A stretch of DNA of 32,846 nt. Origin: Streptomyces albiflavescens. Lineage in GTDB: Bacteria; Actinomycetota; Actinomycetes; Streptomycetales; Streptomycetaceae. Shown here piece after piece: positions 8,211 through 14,603 of the stretch; within the stretch, counting starts at the first letter, position 1; each line of letters starts with the position of its first letter. The DNA lies in the NCBI RefSeq assembly GCF_014645835.1, contig NZ_BMMM01000032.1, positions 1-32,846 of the forward strand. Direction: 5' to 3'. Both the position numbers and the translations under genes were made by a program. Under the pieces are notes generated by a model, which was given only the letters and a program-made list of their open reading frames with translations, was not told the origin of the DNA and made no database searches.

Positions 8211-8546
8211 CCGCATGGTGGTGGCCGCGGCCTCGCGCCCGTTCATCGACTCCACGGGCCCGGGCCAACTCAGCCCGTACTTGGCCCAGTAGGCACCGGA
8301 GACGCGCTGGACCAGCTCGGGATCGTCCACCGGCTGGAGGGCGACGGACAGCCGGACCCCGGCCACCTCCACCTCCGTGTCCGCGTGCATCAGGACCCGG
8401 CGGTACCAGGCACTGCGCCATCCGAAAGCCGAGCGGACATACGCCTCCCCGTCGACCACCACCACCCAGACCGTCCTGGCCGACCACCGGCCGTTCGCAT
8501 GCCGTACCCACAAAACGATCTCCGCGCGGTCCATGACAGTGTTCAT
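8172..8546 (-). CDS. DUF2255 family protein
   Basis: A 124-residue protein recognised as DUF2255 from the succession RTVWVVVVDGEAYVRSAFGW, WYRRVLMHADTEVEVAGVRL and the C-terminal VSGAYWAKYGLSWPGPVESM. Members have an FMN-binding-like split-barrel look, but no biochemical role is established. The start at 8544-8546 has GAAAG seven bases upstream. The gene converges on the LAL regulator and overlaps it by 39 bases. Its promoter region holds the second copy of the 23-bp candidate operator (8578-8600), so it may belong to the same regulon as the exporter and oxygenase. Confidence 0.8.
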   Translation of the reverse strand: MNTVMDRAEIVLWVRHANGRWSARTVWVVVVDGEAYVRSAFGWRSAWYRRVLMHADTEVEVAGVRLSVALQPVDDPELVQRVSGAYWAKYGLSWPGPVESMNGREAAATTMRLTNVGQVSQLPA

Positions 8547-8577
8547 GGACCAACTTTCACCGTGCCGGCACTACGTA

Positions 8578-8600
8578 CGCGTCGGTGGTCATCACCTAGA
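8578..8600. promoter_or_regulatory. candidate operator, copy 2 (upstream of the DUF2255 gene)
   Basis: CGCGTCGGTGGTCATCACC followed by TAGA matches 5443-5465 at 20 of 23 positions. It contains the near-palindrome GGTG-GTCAT-CACC. It lies 32 bases upstream of the DUF2255 start and 54 bases upstream of the small membrane-protein gene read the other way. Confidence 0.5.
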
Positions 8601-8653
8601 TAGGCGGGCTTCGCCGACGCGAGGGCGGTGCTCTCGCGACGAGGCTGAGCGCC

Positions 8654-8929
8654 ATGACGAACATCGACATGAACCCCGCAACTGCAGCTGCAGCCGCGAC
8701 CGCAATCGACACCCAAACCGGCATCCTTGAGGCGGCCTCTGACGCAGCGGCGCCTCACGACAAGGGCGCGAAGAAGAACAAGGGCGAGAAGAAGAACAAG
8801 GCCCAGCGGCGCGCCGCCAAGGCACTGGCGTACTTCGCCCTGATCTTCACCGGGCTCCTGGTCCTGGCCGAGCCGTGGCTGCTGATCCCGGCCGCCGCCC
8901 TCGTCCTGGCGATCTCCCTCTGGGACTGA
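8654..8929 (+). CDS. small basic membrane protein, function unknown
   Basis: A 91-residue protein with an Ala-rich N-terminus, a lysine-rich linker (residues 37-52, KGAKKNKGEKKNKAQR) and two closely spaced hydrophobic segments, LAYFALIFTGLLVLAE and LLIPAAALVLAISLWD, that form a hairpin in the membrane. The positive linker predicts that the N-terminus stays in the cytoplasm. GAGG lies nine bases before the ATG. I recognise no family. It is divergent from the DUF2255 gene. Confidence 0.65.
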   Translation: MTNIDMNPATAAAAATAIDTQTGILEAASDAAAPHDKGAKKNKGEKKNKAQRRAAKALAYFALIFTGLLVLAEPWLLIPAAALVLAISLWD

Positions 8930-9742
8930 CCTGGGCGCCGCCGGTGGCGAACCCTCCTCAGGAGCCGTCCGCACCGACACGCGGATCCTTCGCACCGGCC
9001 GGGCGGTCCCCCGTGGAGCGCATCGTTGAGCTGATCCCCGGCAGGCTGTTCCGCCTACCGGCAGAGTCTGGAACGGCTGTGCGCCATGGGCGTATTGATC
9101 GGCATGTACGAGCCTCACAAGCCCAAGGCTGGTGGTGGTGCTGACCGCTTCCGATGGGAGGAGGCGCTGGATCTGCTGGGGCCCGAAGCTGAAGCAGCGC
9201 TTGTACATCCCGTGAGATCAAAACCCTGGTCTGCCGCCATCTCTGTGACACCAACTGTCGCGACGAATCCCGCACCACGCCTCACCAACGCTCTGCTGGC
9301 CACCCTCCCCACGCCACCGAAACCGCAGCCCCGACGCAACCCGCCGACCGCGGAGACCTCGCGGATGCGGAGCAGGCCCAAGCGCCCGCACCGCTCACCG
9401 CCTCCGATGATCCCTCCACCCCCGACCACACCGGCCGAGCCTGCCGAGGACACGACACCGCGCCCCGACAGCGTCCCCGTCCCATTGCAGCTCCACGAGG
9501 CGGAGATCGCGTTCATGTCTCGGGTGGGCGGCGCTTACGTCTCTCGTTGTCCAGCAAGATCCGGCGGACAGCGCCTGGGGCAGCACTGCCTCCACCCGGC
9601 TGCGCCGCAGACCCTGCCCCGCCGTGGGCTGCCACCGCACTGGGGTGGCGAGCCGCTCCGGGCTGCGTGCGAATGGCCGCGGGGCGCGGGGCGCGGGGAA
9701 CATTCGCCGGGTGCTGGTGGTTGAGGAGGACGTGGTTGTGGA

Positions 9743-9757
9743 GGGGACAGTGTCCCC
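9743..9757. promoter_or_regulatory. palindrome GGGGACA-G-TGTCCCC
   Basis: A perfect 7+7 bp inverted repeat around one base. The centre is too short for an RNA hairpin, so a protein-binding site is more likely. No gene starts immediately beside it, and its role is unknown. Confidence 0.3.
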
Positions 9758-9847
9758 GGGCCTCACCTATTGCCCATGAGGACGATCGTTCGGCTGAAGC
9801 CTCATGGAGCCTTTCGCCGCGTAGGCGACCGCCCTCCACGGTCATGC

Positions 9848-9888
9848 GCACGTGCAGCCCCGGCCAGGACCTGGTCGGGGCTGTGTGC
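9848..9888. terminator. hairpin downstream of the cold-shock gene
   Basis: CAGCCCCGGCCAGG (9855-9868) pairs with CCTGGTCGGGGCTG (9870-9883) with one G-T wobble and a very short loop, extended outside by GC-rich flanks. It is about 190 bases beyond the cold-shock stop and is a likely terminator for that minus-strand message. Streptomyces terminators often lack a T tract, as here. Confidence 0.5.
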
Positions 9889-10079
9889 GTATCAGTCTTC
9901 GGCGGGTCTGCTGGGCACGCTGTCTGCGCGAGAGGGTTGTGCCCCTCGTGGCGTCGGTGTTGCGCACACGTGGGGGAACCGACGGAACGCGGCTCGCGGG
10001 GTGACGGAATGCGCGGAGTAGGTCAGCGGGCCTTGTGGCCGTCTTGGATCCGTCGACGCTCGCACCGTGGCGGGTTCCT

Positions 10080-10283
10080 TCAGACGACGGTGACGTTCTC
10101 GGCCTGGGGGCCCTTGGGCCCCTGGGTGACGTCGTACTCGACGCGGTCGTTCTCGTGCAGTTCCTTGAAGCCGGGCGTCTGGATGGCGGAGAAATGGACG
10201 AACACGTCCGGCCCACCGTCGTCCTGCTGGATGAAGCCGAAGCCCTTATCCGCGTTGAACCACTTCACCATGCCAGTAGCCAT
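10080..10283 (-). CDS. cold-shock protein, CspA family
   Basis: A 67-residue single cold-shock domain that binds single-stranded RNA and DNA and acts as an RNA chaperone. Both RNP motifs are intact: RNP1 KGFGFIQ (residues 14-20) and RNP2 VFVHFSAI (about 28-35). The opening MATGMVKWFNADKGFGFI and the ending QGPKGPQAENVTVV are typical of Streptomyces Csp proteins (about 67 residues). ATG 10281-10283 follows a strong GAGGAGAG. A long untranslated leader, usual for csp genes, could lie upstream, but I cannot define its start. It stands alone, not in an operon. Confidence 0.95.
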   Translation of the reverse strand: MATGMVKWFNADKGFGFIQQDDGGPDVFVHFSAIQTPGFKELHENDRVEYDVTQGPKGPQAENVTVV

Positions 10284-10828
10284 GCTGCTCTCCTCGTACG
10301 TCGGGGCACCGCGCCGGAGGGGGCGGGACCGTGTGCCCCGATCACCCCCGGACAGCATCACGGAGGGTATCGGATCGGTATCGCTATGTGCCTGGCCGCC
10401 GCTCCGAAGGGGAATCTCCACACGCCTACGCGGGACTCTCACCCGGCATCGTCCGCGTTTCAGCGGTCAGCAAATTCCGTCGGTTGGCCGCGTGGTGGGG
10501 GCTGTAGGAGCGACCACAGACCCGACCACACCCGGCCGCGGCACGGGCACCCAGCCTGCGACGGCACGGGTGCCGCTCGCCCCCTGGGACCGCACCCGAC
10601 CCCGAACCGGGGCGGGAGGGTGGGCCGAACAGGGGATACGCGTAACGACCCCCGATCTCCAGGGCTTTGCCGCTGCACCTGATGCTTGGCAGAGCCGAAC
10701 GGGCAGATTCCACGTCACGGCGTACGGCCAGGAGCACACCACAAGCACACTCGGGAACACACCGACGGGCACGCCACGCAGCCCTCGGCCCCCACGAGTC
10801 CGAGGACCTTTTCTGTCTGGGGGAGTTC

Positions 10829-11035
10829 GTGGCCACGGCGAAGGCCTCCCGCGGCGATAGGGGCGACGCCGGCGTGCGCGAGCTGCCGACGAGGACGGCC
10901 GTGGCCGAGAAGAGCGCGAAGAGGACGGCCGTGAAGAAGACCGTCGCGAAGAAGACCGTCGCGAAGAAGACCGTCGCGAAGAAGACCGTCGCGAAGAAGA
11001 CGGTGGTGAAGCGGGCGACGAAACGAGGCGTGTGA
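10829..11035 (+). CDS. small lysine-repeat, histone H1-like protein
   Basis: A 68-residue very basic protein. After a mixed N-terminus (VATAKASRGDRGDAG) it consists of KRTAVKKT and a run of VAKKT pentapeptides ending VVKRATKRGV. Such tails occur on actinobacterial HU (HupS) and H1-like proteins, where they bind DNA without sequence preference. Here the tail stands without a folded domain, so it is either a minimal nucleoid protein or a detached tail. The start is the GTG at 10829, preceded by GGGGGAG. The frame is open far upstream but shows no other ribosome site. A 14-bp perfect terminator stem follows the stop. Confidence 0.6.
   Translation: MATAKASRGDRGDAGVRELPTRTAVAEKSAKRTAVKKTVAKKTVAKKTVAKKTVAKKTVVKRATKRGV
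10943..11002 (+). repeat. four tandem 15-bp repeats coding VAKKT
   Basis: The unit GTCGCGAAGAAGACC occurs four times without a break (10943-10957, 10958-10972, 10973-10987, 10988-11002), the last with one base changed. The DNA identity is higher than codon choice requires, which points to recent slippage or unequal recombination, and copy number may vary between strains. Confidence 0.9.
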
Positions 11036-11063
11036 AACCAGCAGCGCTGTGGGCCTGGACATA

Positions 11064-11093
11064 CCGATGCCCCGGCCTGGGCCGGGGCATCGG
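11064..11093. terminator. 14-bp perfect stem between convergent genes
   Basis: CCGATGCCCCGGCC (11064-11077) and GGCCGGGGCATCGG (11080-11093) are fully complementary. The hairpin sits between the H1-like gene (ends 11035) and the minus-strand membrane-protein gene (ends 11107), so it can terminate both. Confidence 0.85.
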
Positions 11094-11106
11094 AGCGTTG
11101 ATGCGG

Positions 11107-11451
11107 TCAGCGGGGGATGACGGCTGCGGTGCTCCAGGCGGTGGCGCCGGCGATGAAGAACTCGATGCTGCCGGGCCGTCCGGTGCACAGCAGCGCGATC
11201 GCGGCGGCGAACGCGATCAACCCGGCGGCGATGAGCCCGTACTTGGCTGCGGTGCGGGCGGCGTGCGGGGCGGCTTGGAGAAGCTCGCGGCGGCGGGCCC
11301 GGCGCTGACGGCGGCGCAAGCGGCGCACCCGGTTCTCGGCGACTTCGAGTTCGGCCCGGTGACCGGCGAGGTCCTGTTCCGCGGCGGTGAGGAAATCCTT
11401 GAAGCTGCTGCCGAGGATGTCCGGGAACGGCGGCTCGGAGGTGGCGGTCAT
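11107..11451 (-). CDS. coiled-coil membrane protein, function unknown
   Basis: A 114-residue protein. Residues 15-58 (FKDFLTAAEQDLAGHRAELE, VAENRVRRLRRRQRRARRRE) form a charged helix that looks like a coiled coil. Two membrane segments follow (YGLIAAGLIAFAAAIALLC and FFIAGATAWSTAAVI). The pattern resembles the small actinobacterial phage-holin-like or DUF-type membrane proteins, but I cannot name a family. The start 11449-11451 has GGGAG about nine bases upstream. A strong terminator hairpin lies upstream (11507-11542), separating it from the next minus-strand gene. Confidence 0.6.
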   Translation of the reverse strand: MTATSEPPFPDILGSSFKDFLTAAEQDLAGHRAELEVAENRVRRLRRRQRRARRRELLQAAPHAARTAAKYGLIAAGLIAFAAAIALLCTGRPGSIEFFIAGATAWSTAAVIPR

Positions 11452-11506
11452 GTCGGTGTCTCCCGGGTGGTTGATCGTGCCGTGCGCCTACACCCGGTAC
11501 GACGGA

Positions 11507-11542
11507 GGCGGGGGCCCCGACAGTGAAGTCGGGGCCCCCGCC
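11507..11542. terminator. 15-bp perfect stem-loop
   Basis: GGCGGGGGCCCCGAC (11507-11521) and GTCGGGGCCCCCGCC (11528-11542) pair perfectly around AGTGAA. It follows the minus-strand gene at 11584-11784 and would terminate it before the next gene at 11451. Confidence 0.8.
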
Positions 11543-11583
11543 TTGCGCTGCCAGGCGGTGCGACAACACCGCCCTGTGCTATC

Positions 11584-11784
11584 TCACGCCCTGCCCGGCT
11601 GCAGTCCGTCGTTGGACCGCGAGCGGTGACCGAGAGGACCCCTCTGCCCCTCGGTCACCGCCGTGTCCTCGTGAAGGTCCTCCCACACGGCGGTGCGCGG
11701 CGTGCGAACCCTTTCAACGAGGCGACGCAGCCTGGTCCACGCGGCCATCACGAACGCGATGATCGTGAGTACGAGTTTGTACAC
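11584..11784 (-). CDS. tiny single-pass membrane protein
   Basis: A 66-residue protein. The GTG at 11782-11784 is chosen because GGAAGGGAAG lies six to ten bases upstream. The open frame extends to 11835, but without a ribosome site. VYKLVLTIIAFVMAAWTRLR is a membrane helix at the N-terminus, followed by a basic, soluble tail with charged residues (EDLHEDTAVTEGQRG). No family is recognised. It lies 166 bases downstream of the sigma-factor gene on the same strand and could be its small partner, though nothing in the sequence proves this. Confidence 0.5.
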   Translation of the reverse strand: MYKLVLTIIAFVMAAWTRLRRLVERVRTPRTAVWEDLHEDTAVTEGQRGPLGHRSRSNDGLQPGRA

Positions 11785-11950
11785 GAATGACTTCCCTTCC
11801 TTGGTCTCGCTCGGTGTGAACCAGGTGCGGGCCAATCCCCCGAGATTTCGCCCGTTCCTGGCCGGGGTAGATCCCCACTCGGGCCTGCGGCGGATCGTCC
11901 GGCTGAGTGCCGGTCGGGGCCGGGATCCGCAGACCCTGGAAGGGGTCTAC

Positions 11951-12574
11951 TCATCGCTCCGAGCTGCGAGGCCGGTAGCGGAAGCGGCGTTTCACCTCCG
12001 GCCTGTTCAGGATCCGGTCCGCTCGTACGAGGGACTGGCGCACGCAGTCGTGGGTCCAGTCCAGGACCTCGGCGATCTCCTTGGCGTTCAGGCCGTAGAC
12101 GAAGCGCAGTACGTAGGCGCGGTGATCGCGCGGGGTCAGCACCTCGGCCATGATCGCCTTGACGTCCGAGTACATGAGGCCCGAGTCGTCCAGGAGGACG
12201 TCTGTGCGCTCCAGGACGCTGGTGTCGTCATCGCCGATGAGGTCCTCGGCACGCTTCTTGATCTTCTCGAGCTCGTCGTAGGCGCAGTTGATGCACACGC
12301 GTGTCATGTAGGCGGCCGGGTTCTTCACCCGGTGGCCGGCCCGCAGGTGCGCGGTCATCCTGACTTGTGCCTCGCCCCACACGTCATCGACGTACCGTTG
12401 GTCGATCCGCGTGAGGATGATGTTCTTGTAGGTGGCCGACTGCTTCTCCAGTCCCTCCATGATCTTCTCGACGCTCTCGCGTTCCTTGGCCCTGGCAGGC
12501 CCCAGCAGTCCCAGGAATCCGCGCCTCGGCGCGCTGAACCCCATAGGGCTCTCCACGGACTCTGTCACTGGCAT
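11951..12574 (-). CDS. ECF-like RNA polymerase sigma factor
   Basis: A 207-residue sigma70-family protein with regions 2 and 4. Region 2 runs from about residue 40 (YKNIILTRIDQRYVDDVWGE, then KNPAAYMTRVCINCAYDELE). Region 4 (LTPRDHRAYVLRFVYGLNAK, EIAEVLDWTHDCVRQSLVRA) has the helix-turn-helix that reads the -35 box. The linker is acidic (LIGDDDTSVLERTDVLLDD). The start at 12572-12574 has GGGA nine bases and GGAG two bases upstream. No anti-sigma factor is adjacent. The only small membrane protein nearby is the 66-residue gene downstream. It is divergent from hemC. Confidence 0.85.
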   Translation of the reverse strand: MPVTESVESPMGFSAPRRGFLGLLGPARAKERESVEKIMEGLEKQSATYKNIILTRIDQRYVDDVWGEAQVRMTAHLRAGHRVKNPAAYMTRVCINCAYDELEKIKKRAEDLIGDDDTSVLERTDVLLDDSGLMYSDVKAIMAEVLTPRDHRAYVLRFVYGLNAKEIAEVLDWTHDCVRQSLVRADRILNRPEVKRRFRYRPRSSER

Positions 12575-12882
12575 TACTCCATTCCCTCGGGGCCCACGGG
12601 TCGCTTCCCGTCCGCAGAGCGGGCCGCTTCCACGCCTCATGTCGTTCGACTCCTGAGAGGACGCGCAGTGTGAAGTGCCCGCGCAGGAAATCCGTTACTG
12701 CACGAACGCAGCCTTCCCTCCGCGCGGGGGAGTTCGTCCCCAGTCGGCCGCCCGGCCACCGGCACCGCGTCGACACCGTCCTCGCACGCCTGCCCGAGGT
12801 CCCCAACTTGTGTGCCACGCCGATGAGATGGGCCTTGGGGCTGCTGCTCGGTGACCGCCCGTAAAGGGCTAGGGTGGGCGGC
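12575..12882. other. divergent promoter region of the sigma factor and hemC genes
   Basis: A 308-base gap with no supported gene. Open frames on both strands lack domains. It must hold the promoters of both divergent genes, but I found no convincing -35/-10 pair or repeated operator. Two GGG-rich stretches near 12866-12880 are the hemC ribosome site. Confidence 0.5.
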
Positions 12883-13818
12883 ATGTCCGCCCCTGAACTG
12901 ATCCGCATCGTCTCCCGCGACTCGCCCATGGCGCTTGCCCAGGTGGAGCGCGTGCGCAGCGAACTCGCCGCGCTCCGCCCGCACATCCGCACCGAGGTCG
13001 TGCCGGTCAAGACGACCGGCGACAAGTGGATGGGGGACCTGGCCCAGGTCGAGGGCAAGGGCGCGTTCACCAAGGAAGTCGACGCTGCCCTCCTCGCCGG
13101 CCAGGCGGACCTGGCGGTGCACTGCGTCAAGGACGTCCCCGCCGACCGGCCCCTGCCGGCCGGCACCGTCTTCGCCGCCTTCCTCAAACGCGACGACATC
13201 CGCGACGCTCTGGTCCACCCCACGGGGCTCACCCTCGACGAACTACCAGAAGGCACCCGCGTCGGCACCTCCTCCGTACGGCGCATCGCCCAGCTCGCCG
13301 CCTCCCACCCCCACCTGAACTGTGTACCGATGCGCGGCAACGCCAACCGCCGCCTGGACAAACTCGCCGCGGGCGACGCCGATGCCCTCCTCCTGGCCGC
13401 CTCCGGCCTGAAGCGCATCGGCCGCACGGACGTGATCACCGAGATCCTGCCGACCGAGGTGATGATGCCGCCGATCGGCGCCGGGATCCTCGCCCTCCAG
13501 TGCCGCGAGAACGACACCGACCTGATCGACACGGTCAGCGGCCTCGGCCATCCCGACACCCACCGCGAAGCCACCGCCGAGCGCATGTTCCTCCACGTCC
13601 TCCAAGGCCACTGCAACTCACCCATCGCCGGATACGCCAAAGCCGAACGCAACGGTGAACTGTCCCTGCGCGCATGCGTGTTCACCCCCGACGGCAAGAC
13701 CGTCCTCAACGCCCACGAATGGGCGGGCCCCCTCGACCCGGCCACCCTGGGCACCTCGGTCGCCGTCGCACTGCTCCGCCAGGGCGCACGCACCCTGATC
13801 GACTCCCTCGCACACTGA
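12883..13818 (+). CDS. hemC: hydroxymethylbilane synthase (porphobilinogen deaminase)
   Basis: A 311-residue enzyme that joins four porphobilinogen units into hydroxymethylbilane in tetrapyrrole synthesis, in the cytoplasm. Key features are all present: IRIVSRDSPMALAQ at the N-terminus, the catalytic Asp of VKDVP at residue 84, substrate-binding Arg in TSSVRRIAQL and MRGNANRRLDKL, and Cys244 in QGHCNSP, which holds the dipyrromethane cofactor. The usual motif there is GGC; GHC is a variant. The start ATG 12883 has AGGG about ten bases upstream. Streptomyces normally encode hemC beside hemA, hemD and hemB. None of them is here, so this is probably a second, stand-alone copy. An 8-bp terminator hairpin follows. 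Confidence 0.93.
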   Translation: MSAPELIRIVSRDSPMALAQVERVRSELAALRPHIRTEVVPVKTTGDKWMGDLAQVEGKGAFTKEVDAALLAGQADLAVHCVKDVPADRPLPAGTVFAAFLKRDDIRDALVHPTGLTLDELPEGTRVGTSSVRRIAQLAASHPHLNCVPMRGNANRRLDKLAAGDADALLLAASGLKRIGRTDVITEILPTEVMMPPIGAGILALQCRENDTDLIDTVSGLGHPDTHREATAERMFLHVLQGHCNSPIAGYAKAERNGELSLRACVFTPDGKTVLNAHEWAGPLDPATLGTSVAVALLRQGARTLIDSLAH

Positions 13819-13821
13819 CAC

Positions 13822-13839
13822 GCCCCGACCTGTCGGGGC
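13822..13839 (+). terminator. hemC terminator hairpin
   Basis: GCCCCGAC (13822-13829) pairs with GTCGGGGC (13832-13839) three bases after the hemC stop. The loop is short and there is no T tract, as is common in this genus. Confidence 0.65.
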
Positions 13840-13999
13840 CCTGCAGCGCGGGAAGAGGACCTTCGCCGCGGTGGGCGACCAGGTGCAGCAGCGGATGCCG
13901 CAGCAGGCGAACACGGTCGGAGACGGCACACCGTCCCTCTCGTCTGCCGGGGAGGTCCAGGGCCCGGGGTCGCCGGCCGTGTGCGCTTGCACGAAAAGG

Positions 14000-14031
14000 G
14001 GGGCCCGTCGCCGACGGACCCCTTCTTCTTT
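14000..14031. terminator. strong hairpin with T-rich tail
   Basis: GGGGCCCGTC (14000-14009) pairs with GACGGACCCC (14013-14022) with one mismatch. It is followed by TTCTTCTTT and preceded by GAAAA, giving an intrinsic-type terminator usable from both sides. It lies just before the mobile element that starts at 14042. The gene it once served is not clear. The stretch 13840-14000 has no supported gene. Confidence 0.6.
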
Positions 14032-14041
14032 GTGGCGCTCG

Positions 14042-14368
14042 TTCACCTGGTTCCTCCGAGGATGCCCCGGTCTTCAGGCAGGGGAGGAATCGGACTCCTG
14101 CGGGGGCAGGGCAGGGAACGGGGTTTCGCCTCCAGGGCGAAAGACCGTCTACGCGATCGGGTAACGTGCTCGATGTGCGTTGCGAGAACCAAGCGCGCAC
14201 ACCGTGCTGAGCGAGAGCCAAGCCGGCACAGCAACTCCTTTGCTTGTAGTACCAAACCGGGCAGGTTCCGACCCGGCTGGTGTTGAGGGTGTAAGGCCCG
14301 TAGGTCCGCTGGACCCGCAGGCAGCCTGAGCCAGGAATCCCCCCTGCTTCAGCGGGGGGAGGGTTCAA
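14042..14368 (+). mobile_element. TnpB-less IS200/IS605-like element (PATE/orphan omega-RNA type)
   Basis: A 327-base element with no protein gene. It opens with TTCAC, and 20 bases on has a hairpin (GCCCC-GGTCTTCAGGCA-GGGG, 14064-14084). It closes with CCCCCC-T-GC-TTCA-GC-GGGGGG (14339-14359), preceded by GGAAT and followed by GAGGGTTCAA. IS200/IS605 transposons have no terminal inverted repeats but carry one hairpin near each end. In IS608 the right hairpin has GAAT at its 5' foot and the element ends in TCAA, both matched here. Its first 86 bases recur exactly at 32761-32846, and the identity begins precisely at TTCAC while the flanks differ. This is the expected pattern for insertion next to a fixed pentanucleotide. 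A duplicated 3' UTR is the alternative. Confidence 0.6.
14130..14368 (+). ncRNA. candidate omega-RNA-like structured RNA
   Basis: The body of the element is non-coding yet structured. ACCA..CCGGG (14251-14261) pairs with CCCGG.TGGT (14272-14281), GGTCC-GCT-GGACC lies at 14303-14315, and the terminal G/C hairpin follows. In IS605 elements the right end is transcribed as omega-RNA (reRNA). That RNA ends in a hairpin plus GAGGTTCAA-like tail and then reads into flanking DNA as guide. The ending GGGGGGAGGGTTCAA here has the same form. If so, the guide would start at 14369. No tnpB gene is in the window, so any TnpB would have to act in trans. Transcription is not shown. Confidence 0.4.
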
Positions 14369-14393
14369 ATCGCAGGTTCTCGACACCTGGCCC

Positions 14394-14418
14394 GGAACGG
14401 CTCAGCGCGAGCCGTTCC
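14394..14418. terminator. 10-bp perfect stem-loop
   Basis: GGAACGGCTC (14394-14403) and GAGCCGTTCC (14409-14418) pair around AGCGC. It lies just right of the mobile element and just downstream of the truncated minus-strand membrane-protein start at 14419-14556. It would terminate messages from either side. Confidence 0.65.
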
Positions 14419-14556
14419 CCCTCCCCGGAAGCCGTCTGCTCCGTCCTGAGGGCCTGCGCCTACCTCGCGGCGCCAGTGGAGGCGGTCAGAGGCTGCGGAG
14501 CTGAGGACGCCGACGACGGCGCCGAGCGCGGTCGCGACGATAGTGGCCCACTGCAT
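14419..14556 (-). pseudogene. N-terminal remnant of a small membrane protein
   Basis: From the ATG at 14554-14556 the minus strand reads MQWATIVATALGAVVGVLSS, AASDRLHWRREV and then loses any likeness to a protein. It is a membrane anchor plus a basic juxtamembrane segment, as in several Streptomyces hypothetical proteins with a WATIVATA-type start. No ribosome site is evident. I read it as a truncated gene. Confidence 0.4.
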
Positions 14557-14603
14557 CAGGTGACCGTAAGCGGCACCCGCGATGCTGCTTATGGGCTGAC
14601 GGG

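Larger units (their letters stand above)
8930..10079. other. 1.15-kb stretch without an intact gene
   Basis: Only fragments are seen. At 9053-9214 the plus strand reads AYRQSLERLCAMGVLIGMYE, then ADRFRWEEALDLLGPEAEAA. This looks like the end of a real protein (perhaps a small regulator) without a start or a fitting stop. The following 500 bases are Pro/Ala/Arg-rich in every frame and show no domain. A palindrome lies at 9743-9757 and a hairpin at 9848-9888, both listed separately. Confidence 0.45.

Noticed and set aside
10931..11002. Tandem repeats as a CRISPR array
   Set aside because: The units are 15 bp, contiguous, without spacers, and code for VAKKT in frame.
12384..13931. 515-codon minus-strand frame over hemC
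   Set aside because: Antisense to hemC, Arg/Ser-rich, and overlapping the sigma factor in another frame.
13840..14046. Cys-rich minus-strand frame (ACCGIRCCTW) downstream of hemC
   Set aside because: It has good third-position GC over some 30 codons, but overlaps the hemC 3' end if read to its stop, has no ribosome site and matches no family that I know.
14281..14400. tRNA-like segment with GGTTCAAATC
   Set aside because: The T-loop-like bases are not flanked by a complementary 5-bp stem, and no acceptor or anticodon arm can be drawn. The bases are better explained as the right end of the IS605-like element.
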